From Frigidibacter mobilis (GTDB lineage Bacteria; Pseudomonadota; Alphaproteobacteria; Rhodobacterales; Rhodobacteraceae), in NCBI RefSeq assembly GCF_001620265.1, contig NZ_CP012661.1, positions 1,984,001 to 2,048,000 on the forward strand: a stretch of 64,000 bases of DNA, in the 5' to 3' direction. The notes below the pieces were generated by a model. It saw only the letters and a program-made list of their open reading frames with translations. It had not been told where the DNA came from and did not search any database. Shown in pieces: positions 36,070-43,813 of the stretch; the first letter of the stretch is position 1; the number at the start of each line of letters is the position of its first letter. The position numbers and the translations under genes were made by a program.

Positions 36070-36124
36070 GGGGGGCGCCTGCCCCCCGCTTGCGGAAGGA
36101 ACGGGCCCGCTTGCGAAAGGAACG
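36070..36124. repeat. Hairpin and tandem 17-bp repeat between the peptidase and acetyltransferase genes
   Basis: A GGGGGGC-GCCT-GCCCCCC hairpin (36070-36087) is followed by two 17-base copies (36087-36103 and 36108-36124, one mismatch, 21-base period) that each contain AAGGAA. The second copy supplies the acetyltransferase ribosome site, so the site is effectively duplicated. Confidence 0.7.
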
Positions 36125-36127
36125 AAA

Positions 36128-36571
36128 ATGCCCCTGATCGTGCGAGAGGCGCAGGCCGCCGATGAAACCGCCTGGCGCGCGCTGTGGGACGCATACCTCG
36201 CGTTCTACCAGATGGACCTGCCGCCCGAGGTGACCGCCGCCACCTGGGCGCGGATCCTCGATCCAGCCGGCGGCATCGGGATGCGCGTGGCGGAGGAGGA
36301 CGACACCCTGCTCGGCTTCGCCACCTGGCTCACCCATCCCTCGACCTGGACCCTCACCCCCGATTGCTACCTCGAAGACCTGTTCGTGGACGCAGCCGCC
36401 CGCGGCAAGGGCGTGGGCCGCGCGCTGATCGAGGATCTGGCCGCCCTTGGCCGCGCGAACGGCTGGTCGCGGCTCTACTGGCACACCGCCGAGGGCAACA
36501 CGCAGGCGCGCCGGCTCTATGACAGCTTCACGCCCGCCGACGGGCATGTGCGGTATCGGGTGGGGTTGTAG
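36128..36571 (+). CDS. GNAT family N-acetyltransferase
   Basis: A 147-residue GNAT protein. The acetyl-CoA loop is visible in VDAAARGKGVGRALIEDLAALG (about residues 82-103, the R/Q-x-x-G-x-G/A pattern), preceded by the LEDLFVD strand and followed by SRLYWHTAEGNTQARRLYD. Such enzymes acetylate amines or small molecules; no substrate can be given. It lies 67 bases after the M20 peptidase and may be read with it; a GC hairpin and a duplicated ribosome-site repeat lie between. Upstream in-frame codons would overlap the peptidase and are rejected. Confidence 0.85.
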   Translation: MPLIVREAQAADETAWRALWDAYLAFYQMDLPPEVTAATWARILDPAGGIGMRVAEEDDTLLGFATWLTHPSTWTLTPDCYLEDLFVDAAARGKGVGRALIEDLAALGRANGWSRLYWHTAEGNTQARRLYDSFTPADGHVRYRVGL

Positions 36572-36673
36572 GGGGGCGGGGCTGGCCACCCGGCCCGCAA
36601 GGCGCCCGCCCTGCCCCGGCCGCTATGGCATCGGGGCAGGCCTTGGGCGCATTCGTTCGAGGCAAGGAAGAAG

Positions 36674-36750
36674 TGGCGCGGTTGACGGGGCTCGAACCCG
36701 CGACCCCCGGCGTGACAGGCCGGTACTCTAACCAACTGAGCTACAACCGC
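36674..36750 (-). tRNA. tRNA-Asp (GTC), copy 1
   Basis: The 77-base gene folds as a normal tRNA with seven-pair acceptor (GCGGTTG / CAACCGC), anticodon stem CCGGC/GCCGG, loop CTGTCAC with anticodon GTC, T arm with TTCGAAC, discriminator G and an encoded CCA. It is the same, base for base, as the copy at 38770-38846. It is on the strand opposite to the LRR gene that follows. Confidence 0.96.
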
Positions 36751-36862
36751 GCAATGGGGGGCTACCTAGACGCTGAGGCTGGGGGCGTCAAGCCCGAATG
36801 CGCGGGGGATTGCGGGAGGGATGCGGGCGCGTCAGGGTGGGGCAAGTGGCGAGGAGCGGGTG

Positions 36863-38716
36863 ATGGAGGAAACGGCGGCAGAGGCGGCGTATGCGGCGGC
36901 GCTGGACGAGATCGAGCGGGTGAAGCGGGAAGGCGGACGGGAGTTGGACCTAAGTTCGGAGCCCTACCGCGCTTTGGATCGCATTCCGCCTGAGGTGGCG
37001 GGGATCGAGGGATTGCAAGAGTTCTCGCTTAGCCAAACTGAAATTTGCGACCTTGCCCCCCTCGCGGGCCTCACCGCGCTGAGAAAACTCGTTCTCAACC
37101 AGACCGCGGTTGCTGATCTCACACCGCTCGCAGAAATTGCCTCTCTGCAATGGCTTGAGCTTAGCCAGACCGCGGTTGCCGACGTTACCCCAATCGCGGG
37201 TCTTACCGGACTGCGCTGGCTCGAGTTCAACCAGACTGCGGTTGCCGATCTCGCGCCCCTCGCAAGCCACACCGCGTTGCAAGGCCTTTATTTTGCCACA
37301 ACCGCCGTTTGCGACTCAACCCCGCTTTCTGGCCTCACCGCGCTAAGGGGGCTTGGCTGCAACCAGACCAAAGTAGCAGACCTTCAACCCATTGCGAGCC
37401 TCACCGCACTGCGATGGCTCTGGCTCAGCGACACAGCGGTTGCGGACATCTCACCAATTTCCAACCTTATCGGACTGGAGGGACTCGGGCTTAGCCAAAC
37501 CTCGGTGACCGACCTTGCACCTCTCGCACGACTTACCGCGTTGCAGGTACTCTGGCTCGACAGAACCGCTATCTTCGACCTCGCCCCCCTTCGGAACCTG
37601 ACTGCGCTTGCTGATTTGACGCTAAATACCAGCAACATCTCAGACCTGCGGCCGATCAGTAAAATGGTAATGCTAGGGACAAACCGCCCTCCCGGCCTGA
37701 GCTTCGCGGACACACCGGCCACACGTCTCGACGCGGAACTGGCGCGGCTCGCGCTGGTAGAGGACGAAGAAGACCGCGCCCGCCAGACCCTCGCCTATCT
37801 CAACTCCCTGCCGCCTTGGCCGGAACCCTACACTCCCAAGGCCCGCCCCGACGGCCTGCCGCCGGAGCCGATTGGCGCTCTACCGGCACCGCCGGAGCAG
37901 GACGCCGCGCTGCCGCTGATCTGGGGCGAAAAGGGCTTTGCCTTTCTCGCCGCGCAGATCGGGGCCGATTCGGTGACCGAGGCGGTGCTGGGGGACCTGC
38001 TGCCGCTGATCGAGGACCTGCGCCGCAAGGGCAACCGGCATGACGACCTCTACCGTCTTGCGGGCGAATTGCAGGAGCGGGCGACGGGCGAGATTTCCAC
38101 GCTCAACATGGTCAAGCTGCATCTGAGCTATCAGAAGCTGCGCCGGGTCTACCTGGGGCGCGAGGGGCGGGCCGAGCGGTTCGATGACGAGACGGTCAGC
38201 GCCATCGCCGGGGTGCTGGAGATCGTGCCGGGGGTGACGCTGGCCGATGCGGGCGTGCAGGTGCTGATCGAGCGGCAGGAGCAGGAGCGGGCGCGCAAGG
38301 TCGCCCCCGAGGTGGCAGCGGCCGAGGCGCAGGTGCTGGTCTCGGTGCAGGCAGAGGACGCGCCCTTCGACCCTGCGGTGAAGGATGCGGCCCGGGTGAT
38401 CCTGCTGCCCGGGATGGATGACAGGCTGTCGGCCAGCCGGGGGATTCTCTCGCGGAATACCGTGGTCGTGGTGCTGAAGCACGTCCGTGGGGCAGTAGCA
38501 GCCGGCGCTATCGGCGGCCCCGTCGGCAACTACGTCTATGACCACGGCCCCCAGCTTCTGGCGCTTGCACAGACGATGGGCGACGACGCCTTCTTCTGGG
38601 CGCAGATGATCCTGGCGAAGTTCAAGGGCCAGTATGAGCTGGCAATGGGGATCGCGCGGGAAGTCGCACAGGCGGGCCCCGTCCGTCTGCGCCGGGACAG
38701 GCCTGACAAACCCTGA
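36863..38716 (+). CDS. Leucine-rich-repeat protein with a C-terminal domain of unknown function
   Basis: A 617-residue protein with no signal peptide. After a charged N-terminus (1-50), residues 51-270 form ten 22-residue repeats with consensus LxxLxLxQTAVADLxPLAxLTA, the internalin-like LRR type. Then comes a Pro-rich linker (about 310-350) and a helical C-terminal region to residue 617 that I do not recognise, with a hydrophobic stretch near 535-560 (TVVVVLKHVRGAVAAGAIGGPVGNYV). LRRs bind proteins, so this is likely a recognition module joined to an effector or anchor part, but function is unknown. The ATG at 36863 has GAGGAG six bases upstream. The LRR coding part has visibly lower GC than its neighbours. 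It lies alone between two identical tRNA-Asp genes, which suggests a mobile or hotspot origin. Confidence 0.85.
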   Translation: MEETAAEAAYAAALDEIERVKREGGRELDLSSEPYRALDRIPPEVAGIEGLQEFSLSQTEICDLAPLAGLTALRKLVLNQTAVADLTPLAEIASLQWLELSQTAVADVTPIAGLTGLRWLEFNQTAVADLAPLASHTALQGLYFATTAVCDSTPLSGLTALRGLGCNQTKVADLQPIASLTALRWLWLSDTAVADISPISNLIGLEGLGLSQTSVTDLAPLARLTALQVLWLDRTAIFDLAPLRNLTALADLTLNTSNISDLRPISKMVMLGTNRPPGLSFADTPATRLDAELARLALVEDEEDRARQTLAYLNSLPPWPEPYTPKARPDGLPPEPIGALPAPPEQDAALPLIWGEKGFAFLAAQIGADSVTEAVLGDLLPLIEDLRRKGNRHDDLYRLAGELQERATGEISTLNMVKLHLSYQKLRRVYLGREGRAERFDDETVSAIAGVLEIVPGVTLADAGVQVLIERQEQERARKVAPEVAAAEAQVLVSVQAEDAPFDPAVKDAARVILLPGMDDRLSASRGILSRNTVVVVLKHVRGAVAAGAIGGPVGNYVYDHGPQLLALAQTMGDDAFFWAQMILAKFKGQYELAMGIAREVAQAGPVRLRRDRPDKP

Positions 38717-38719
38717 CCC

Positions 38720-38765
38720 CCCAAAGCCAAAAGCCCCCGCTTGCGCGAGGGCTTTTGGCTTTGGG
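38720..38765. terminator. Bidirectional hairpin terminator between the LRR gene and tRNA-Asp copy 2
   Basis: A perfect 17-bp stem (CCCAAAGCCAAAAGCCC, 38720-38736, with 38749-38765) around a 12-base loop. It follows the LRR stop by 3 bases and the tRNA 3' end by 4 bases on the other strand, so it can end both transcripts. The CTTTT inside the arms replaces a separate T run. Confidence 0.8.
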
Positions 38766-38769
38766 AAGG

Positions 38770-38846
38770 TGGCGCGGTTGACGGGGCTCGAACCCGCGAC
38801 CCCCGGCGTGACAGGCCGGTACTCTAACCAACTGAGCTACAACCGC
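38770..38846 (-). tRNA. tRNA-Asp (GTC), copy 2
   Basis: The same 77 bases as copy 1 at 36674-36750, including the encoded CCA. Flanking bases on both sides differ between the copies, so the duplication is the gene itself, not a longer segment. Confidence 0.96.
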
Positions 38847-39294
38847 AAACTTCCCGAATGGCACCGTAGCGTGGCGCCGAACGTGGAGCGTGTAATAGGC
38901 ATAGCCGGGGGGGACGTCAAGCGGCGGAGTGCGGAAATCGGCGGGGGTGCTCGGGGTTGCGGATCGGGGCGCGCGGGCCTGTGGTGGCAGGGGGAAATGC
39001 CGGTCTCAGGGCGCTGCGCGGGGCGGGGCGCGGGCGGCGGCGCAGAAACATTCTGCCCTGCGGGCGGGTATTTCTTCTTCCGCGAAAGATGCCGGGGGGA
39101 ATCGGAGCCCGTCGGTCTGTGCTCCGCCCGGCAGACCATGCCGCATCTTGCGCGGATGGGCGCCCGGCCTTGCGCGGCAGACTGCGGGGCCTGAGCCGCG
39201 CATCTGCCCCACACCGCGGGGGCACTGCGCCCCTGCGCGGAACATCTGCCCGCCCCGGAGCGGCGCGTGCACGCCCCCCGCGCCGCTCCGCCGC
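38847..39294. other. 448-base gene-free stretch between tRNA-Asp copy 2 and the pirin gene
   Basis: The first part must hold the promoter of tRNA-Asp copy 2. No coding frame with family features was found on either strand; frames that stay open here are GC-rich shadows. A strong hairpin at 39257-39289 (GGAGCGGCGCG arms) lies just after the pirin stop on the minus strand. Confidence 0.5.
39257..39289 (-). terminator. Possible terminator of the pirin gene
   Basis: Eleven-base perfect arms (39257-39267, 39279-39289) with an 11-base loop, six bases after the pirin stop. No T run follows, so this is a weak call. Confidence 0.45.
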
Positions 39295-40233
39295 CTACCG
39301 CTCCGGGGCCGGGATGAACTCGGCGTCATCGCCGGGTGGCAGCTGGAAGCGGCCGTGCTGCCAGTCCCCGGCCCGCCAGGCCTCCTTGGCTGCCTCGATG
39401 CGCTCTTTCGACGAGGCGACGAAGTTCCACCAGATGTGGCGCGGCCCGTCCAGCGTGGCGCCCCCCAGCAGCATCACCCGCGCGCCCTGCGGGCCGGCCT
39501 TCATGGAAATGCGGTCGCCGGGGCGGAAGACCATCATCCGCCCCGCCTCGAAGCTCTGCCCGGCAATCTCCACCGCGCCCTCCAGCACATAGGCGCCGCG
39601 GTCCTCATGGTCGTCGGGCATCGGGATTGCCGCGCCGGGATCGAGCAGCGCATCGGCATAGAAGGTCTCGGACGGCAGCGCCATGCCCGCGCGCTCGCCC
39701 CAGCCGGTGCCCAGGATCAGCCGCAGCCGCTTGCCCTCGGCTTCCAGCACCGGCAGGTCGGCGGCGGCGGTGTGCGAGAAACTGGCCGGGTCATCCTCGT
39801 TCGCGCGGGGCAGCGCGAACCAGGTCTGGATACCATAGAGCCGCTGGCCCGCGGCGCGCACCGCACCATCGGTGCGCTCGGAATGGGTGATCCCCTGCCC
39901 CGCCAGCATCCAGTTCACCGCCCCGGGCTCGATCCACTGGTCGGTCCCGAGCGAGTCGCGGTGGTGCATCTTGCCCGAGAACAGGTAGGTGACGGTGGCG
40001 AGCCCGACATGCGGATGCGGGCGCACGTCGAGCCCCTGCCCGGTCAGGAACTCGGCCGGGCCCATCTGGTCGAAGAAGATGAAGGGGCCGACCATCTGGC
40101 GGGCGGGCGCGGGCAGCGCCCGGCGCACCTCGAACCCGCCGATGTCGCGGGCGCGGGGGATGATGACGGTCTCGATGGCATCGACCTGATCGCCGGTCGG
40201 GCAATGCGGGTCGAGAGCGGGGTTCCAACTCAT
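39295..40233 (-). CDS. Pirin family protein
   Basis: A 312-residue bicupin. The N-terminal cupin carries the metal ligands in RPHPHVGLATVTYLFSGKMHHRDS (three His and a Glu-equivalent position) and the VNWMLAGQGITHSER strand; the second cupin is at about residues 185-285. Pirins are Fe-binding proteins; some E. coli homologues (YhhW) break down quercetin, others act as co-regulators. Which applies here cannot be told. The C-terminal tail (WRAGDWQHGRFQLPPGDDAEFIP) is typical of bacterial pirins. No operon partner. Confidence 0.9.
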   Translation of the reverse strand: MSWNPALDPHCPTGDQVDAIETVIIPRARDIGGFEVRRALPAPARQMVGPFIFFDQMGPAEFLTGQGLDVRPHPHVGLATVTYLFSGKMHHRDSLGTDQWIEPGAVNWMLAGQGITHSERTDGAVRAAGQRLYGIQTWFALPRANEDDPASFSHTAAADLPVLEAEGKRLRLILGTGWGERAGMALPSETFYADALLDPGAAIPMPDDHEDRGAYVLEGAVEIAGQSFEAGRMMVFRPGDRISMKAGPQGARVMLLGGATLDGPRHIWWNFVASSKERIEAAKEAWRAGDWQHGRFQLPPGDDAEFIPAPER

Positions 40234-40348
40234 GGCGGCCTCCTTCGGGGGAAAGATGCCACCAGACTGCCCGAAGCGGGCCTGCCTGCACAGGGAGATG
40301 CAGGCAGGGGGTCTGTGCGCGGGGGCACAGCCGGCCCCCGCGCAGGGG

Positions 40349-41638
40349 TCAGCCGCGCGCGGCGAGCACCGAGGCTTCCAGGATCTCCAGCGCCTCGTCG
40401 AATACCGCGTCGGGGATGGTTAGCGGCGCAAGGAAGCGGATCACATTGCCATAGACACCGCAGGTCAGCAGGATCAGGCCGCGCGACAGCGCCTCCTCGC
40501 GCACCCGGTTCGCAAACCCGGCATCGGGGGCGCCGGTGCCGGGCACCGCGAATTCCACCGCATTCATGAAGCCCGGGCCGCGGATATCGGCGATCTGCGG
40601 CACCGCCTCCTGCAGCCCCGCCAGCCGCTGTTTCAGCCGCTGGCCAAGGCGCATGGCGCGGTCGCAAAGCTGTTCCTCCTCGATCACGTCCAGCACCGCA
40701 TTGGCGGCGGCGATGGCCAGCGGGTTGCCGGCGTAGGTGCCGCCCAGACCGCCGGGGTTGGGGCTGTCCATGATCTCGGCCCGGCCCGTCACCGCCGAAA
40801 TCGGCAGGCCGCCGCCAAGGCCCTTGGCCATCGTGGTGATATCGGCGGCGACCCCGTGATGCTCCATCGCAAACAGCTTGCCGGTGCGGGCAAAGCCGGT
40901 CTGCACCTCATCGGCGATCAGCACGATGCCATGCGTGTCGCAAATGGCGCGCAAGCTGGCCATGAAGCCGGCCGGAACCTCGTAGAAGCCGCCCTCGCCC
41001 TGCACCGGCTCGACCAGGATCGCCGCCACACGGGTCGGCTCAAGGTCGGCCTTGAACAGGCGGTCGAGCGCCGCGAGCGAGTCCTCGGCGGTGACCCCTT
41101 GCAGCGCGACCGGGAACGGCAGGTGCCAGACATCGGCCATCATCGGGCCGAAGCCGGCCTTGTAGGGCTGCACCTTGCCGGTCAGCGCCATGCCCATGAA
41201 GGTGCGGCCGTGAAAGCCCCCCGCGAAGGCGATGACGGCGGCGCGCCCGGTGTGATGGCGGGCGATCTTCACCGCGTTCTCCACCGCCTCGGCGCCGGTG
41301 GTGGCGAAGAGGGTCTTCTTGGCAAAATCGCCCGGCACCTTGTCATTCAGCCGCTCGGCCAGGGTCACGTAATTCTCGTAGGGCACGACCTGGTGGCAGG
41401 TATGGGTGAAGCGGTCGAGCTGCGCCTTGACCGCGGCGATCACCCTGGGATGGCGGTGGCCGGTATTCACCACCGCGATGCCGGCGGCGAAGTCGATATA
41501 GCGGGTGCCGGTCTTGTCCCAGATTTCCGCATTCTCGGCCCGGTCAGCATAGACCTGCGTGGTGACGCCGACACCGCGGGCGATGGCGGCGGTGCGGCGG
41601 GCCGAAAGGGCGGCGTCGGTGATCGTGCTGTGGGTCAT
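40349..41638 (-). CDS. gabT: 4-aminobutyrate aminotransferase
   Basis: A 429-residue class III PLP aminotransferase that converts GABA and 2-oxoglutarate to succinate semialdehyde and glutamate. GabT-like features are the TTGAEAVENAVKIARHHTGR stretch, FAGGFHGRTFMGMALTGK, DEVQTGFARTGKLFAMEH and the PLP-lysine region TTMAKGLGGGLPISAV. The start MTHSTITDAALSARRTAAIARGVG at 41638 was chosen because the in-frame stretch upstream crosses the promoter. It faces away from the MerR-XRE-cupin regulator, with a dyad between them. With the polyamine transporter and aminoaldehyde dehydrogenase nearby, it fits the end of putrescine breakdown. Confidence 0.93.
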   Translation of the reverse strand: MTHSTITDAALSARRTAAIARGVGVTTQVYADRAENAEIWDKTGTRYIDFAAGIAVVNTGHRHPRVIAAVKAQLDRFTHTCHQVVPYENYVTLAERLNDKVPGDFAKKTLFATTGAEAVENAVKIARHHTGRAAVIAFAGGFHGRTFMGMALTGKVQPYKAGFGPMMADVWHLPFPVALQGVTAEDSLAALDRLFKADLEPTRVAAILVEPVQGEGGFYEVPAGFMASLRAICDTHGIVLIADEVQTGFARTGKLFAMEHHGVAADITTMAKGLGGGLPISAVTGRAEIMDSPNPGGLGGTYAGNPLAIAAANAVLDVIEEEQLCDRAMRLGQRLKQRLAGLQEAVPQIADIRGPGFMNAVEFAVPGTGAPDAGFANRVREEALSRGLILLTCGVYGNVIRFLAPLTIPDAVFDEALEILEASVLAARG

Positions 41639-41665
41639 GGCGGAATGTCCTGAAGGGGTTGCCGG

Positions 41666-41692
41666 AATCCTTGCAGTTTTCCTGCAAGAATT
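41666..41692. promoter_or_regulatory. Dyad between gabT and its divergent regulator
   Basis: CTTGCAG-ttttc-CTGCAAG (41670-41688), extending to AAT..ATT with one mismatch (41666-41692). It lies 28-54 bases upstream of gabT and 68-94 bases upstream of the regulator ATG, as expected for an operator shared by divergent promoters. Confidence 0.65.
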
Positions 41693-41759
41693 GTCGGTGA
41701 CACTATACAAAAGCCGGAACCGTGCAATATCTCTCTTGAGGCAATCGCAAGGAGAGCTG

Positions 41760-42578
41760 ATGCCCGAGGACATGACCCCAGACCCGCCGCGCTACCGCGT
41801 GGCAGAGGCGGCGCGCGCGGCCGGCGTCGCGCCCTCGACCCTGCGGCTGTGGGAGACGCAGGGGCTGATCGCGCCGGCACGCCTTGCCTCGGGCCAGCGG
41901 GTCTATTCCGAGGCGGATGTGGAACGGCTCTGCCGCATCGCCTTCCTGCGCCGCGAGGACGGGCTGAACCCCGCCGCGATCCGCGCCGCGCTGGCGGGGG
42001 AGGCCCCGGCCCCATCGCCCTCCTCATCGCCCGCCGCCGCGTCCGACCTCGGCCCGCAGCTGCGCCGGTTGCGGCAGGCGCGCGGCGAGACGCTGGAGCA
42101 GGCGGCGGCGGCGCTTGCGGTCTCGGCCTCGGCGCTGTCGACGCTGGAGCGGACCGGCGCCGGCGTGTCGTTCAAGACCCTGCACGACATCGCCCGCCAT
42201 TACGGTACCACGGTGTCGAGCCTGTCGGGCCAGGATGCCCCCGGCGGCGCGGTGGTGCGGGCGGGGGCGCGGCGACGCTGGCCGATGCCGGTGCCGGGGG
42301 TGACGGTGGAACTGCTGGCCGAGGGCCGCAACCAGATGGATTGCCACCTGTTCCGCCTCGCCTCCGGCGCGGCCAGCGAGGGCGGCTATGGCCATGAGGG
42401 CGAGGAGTTCCTGCACCTGCTGGAGGGTCGCTTCCGCATCGTGCTCGACGGCACCGAGGCGCATGACCTCGGCCCCGGGGATTCCATCTATTTCGCCAGC
42501 CGCCGGCCCCATGCCTGGATGAACCTTGGCGAGACGGACTGCGTGCTGATCTGGGTGAACACGCCGCCGAGTTTCTGA
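41760..42578 (+). CDS. MerR-type and XRE-type HTH regulator with a cupin domain
   Basis: The 272-residue regulator has three domains in order. Residues about 10-78 are a MerR-type winged helix (YRVAEAARAAGVAPSTLRLWETQGLI, QRVYSEADVERLCRIAFLRRE). Residues about 95-155 are an XRE-type HTH (LRRLRQARGETLEQAAAALAVSASALSTLERTG). Residues about 190-268 are a cupin (HEGEEFLHLLEGRFRIVLDGTEAHDLGPGDSIYF). XRE-cupin proteins such as PuuR sense small molecules in polyamine and amino acid pathways; a MerR front is less usual. It is divergent from gabT. The ATG at 41760 has AAGGAG six bases upstream. Control of gabT is inferred from the layout and the dyad. Confidence 0.87.
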   Translation: MPEDMTPDPPRYRVAEAARAAGVAPSTLRLWETQGLIAPARLASGQRVYSEADVERLCRIAFLRREDGLNPAAIRAALAGEAPAPSPSSSPAAASDLGPQLRRLRQARGETLEQAAAALAVSASALSTLERTGAGVSFKTLHDIARHYGTTVSSLSGQDAPGGAVVRAGARRRWPMPVPGVTVELLAEGRNQMDCHLFRLASGAASEGGYGHEGEEFLHLLEGRFRIVLDGTEAHDLGPGDSIYFASRRPHAWMNLGETDCVLIWVNTPPSF

Positions 42579-42586
42579 CGGAAGAC

Positions 42587-42624
42587 GGGGGGCCTTCTGC
42601 CCCCCGCACCCCCCGAGGATATTT
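42587..42624 (+). repeat. GAGGATATTT-type element downstream of the MerR-XRE-cupin gene
   Basis: GGGGGGC-CTTCT-GCCCCCC hairpin, then CACCCCCCGAGGATATTT. The leading GACGGAAG-CGGGG (from about 42578) is also found in the copy at 49354-49392, so the conserved unit is at least 45 bases long. It begins directly at the stop codon of the gene. Confidence 0.75.
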
Positions 42625-42739
42625 TTCCAGCAAGAAGCGCAAGTCGGGGGGGATGGACGGGCGGCACTCGGCCCTTTCGCCCCGGGCGCGCGCTGCCTAT
42701 CCTCGGGCGCGCGGATCGCCCGCCCGGAGCCCCAGCCAG

Positions 42740-43642
42740 ATGGCCTTCACCCTGCGCCAGTTGCAGTTCTTCGTCGCCGCTGCCGAGGCCGGGTCGGTGT
42801 CGGGCGCGGCTCGGGCGCTGTCGATCTCGCAATCCTCCGTCACCGAGGCGATCCGCGGGCTGGAGGAGGATCTGGGCGTGCCGCTGTTCGAGCGGCGGGC
42901 GCGCGGGCTGGACCTGACCCATCGCGGCAGCCTGTTCCTGCGCCATGCCAGCCAGATCCTCGGCGATGTCGTCACCGCGCGCCAGGCCTTCCGCGAAGAG
43001 CCGGGGATGGAAGGCGGGCGGCTGAGCCTTGGCGTCACCTCGCTGGTCGCGGGCTATGTGCTGTCGGACATGCTGAGTCGCTTCCGCCGCGCCTTTCCGG
43101 CTGTCGAGGTCAGCGCGCTGGAGGAGACGGGGGAATACCTGCAGCATCTGCTGATCGGCGGCGAGCTGGATGTGGCGGTGCTGATGACCTCCACCATCCG
43201 CGAGCGGGCGGCGCTGAATGTGGAAACGCTGCTGGTGTCGCCCTACCGGCTGTGGCTGCCGATGGGGCACCCGCTGGCCGAGGCCGAGGCGATCGCGCCC
43301 GAGGATCTGGCGGGCGAGAACTTCATCATGCTGACCGTGGACGAGATCGAGGAGAGCACCCGCAAGCTGATGGCGGGGTTTTCGGTGCGTCCGCGCATCG
43401 CGTTCCGCACAAGGTCGGTCGAGGCGGTGCGCAGCCTGGTTGCCACCGGCGCCGGGGTGGCGCTGCTGCCGGGGCTGGTCTACCGGCCCTGGTCGCTGGA
43501 GGGCGACCGGATCGAGATCCGCGACGTGTCGGGCGATCTGCCCTCGGTGCAGGTGGGGCTGGCCTGGCGCAAGGGGGCGCCGCTGCCGGGGCCGGCGCGC
43601 AGCTTCATCAAGGCGGCGCAGGCGGCGGTGCCGGTCCGCTAG
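42740..43642 (+). CDS. LysR family transcriptional regulator
   Basis: A 300-residue LTTR with the N-terminal HTH (FTLRQLQFFVAAAEAGSVSGAARALSISQSSVTEAIRGLEEDLGVPLFERRARGL) and the effector-binding region (about 90-295). The start at 42740 matches the family; upstream in-frame codons run through the repeat. It lies 171 bases before the transporter binding-protein gene on the same strand, and a T-N11-A dyad sits between them, so it probably controls that transporter. The inducer is not evident; a polyamine or a product of its oxidation is an inference from neighbours. Confidence 0.92.
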   Translation: MAFTLRQLQFFVAAAEAGSVSGAARALSISQSSVTEAIRGLEEDLGVPLFERRARGLDLTHRGSLFLRHASQILGDVVTARQAFREEPGMEGGRLSLGVTSLVAGYVLSDMLSRFRRAFPAVEVSALEETGEYLQHLLIGGELDVAVLMTSTIRERAALNVETLLVSPYRLWLPMGHPLAEAEAIAPEDLAGENFIMLTVDEIEESTRKLMAGFSVRPRIAFRTRSVEAVRSLVATGAGVALLPGLVYRPWSLEGDRIEIRDVSGDLPSVQVGLAWRKGAPLPGPARSFIKAAQAAVPVR

Positions 43643-43659
43643 GCTGCCGGTCAGGCAGG

Positions 43660-43688
43660 AAGCCATCGGTAATTCCGATAGATGGCTT
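43660..43688. promoter_or_regulatory. LysR-type binding site before the transporter operon
   Basis: Two nested dyads: ATCGG-taatt-CCGAT (43665-43679), which includes a T-N11-A core, and outer arms AAGCCATC (43660-43667) and GATGGCTT (43681-43688). It is 126-154 bases upstream of the binding-protein ATG and 18 bases after the lysR stop. Confidence 0.65.
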
Positions 43689-43813
43689 CATTCTTTTGCA
43701 TTTGCGAAAGGTCGGCCGCGCGCCTTACCGTTCGCGCATCACCGGAAAACCGGGCCCGCCGGAACGTCGGCGCAAATGGCCGCCCCGCGCGGCGCTGCAA
43801 CAGGGAGTTGCCC

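Noticed and set aside
36674..38846. Classical genomic island integrated by a tRNA-specific integrase
   Set aside because: No integrase or att-type partial tRNA copy is present; both tRNA copies are whole and have different flanks, so only a hotspot or duplication is supported.
38847..39294. A small gene in the 448-base gap after tRNA-Asp copy 2
   Set aside because: Open frames exist on both strands but are Arg/Pro/Gly-rich shadows without ribosome sites or recognisable features.
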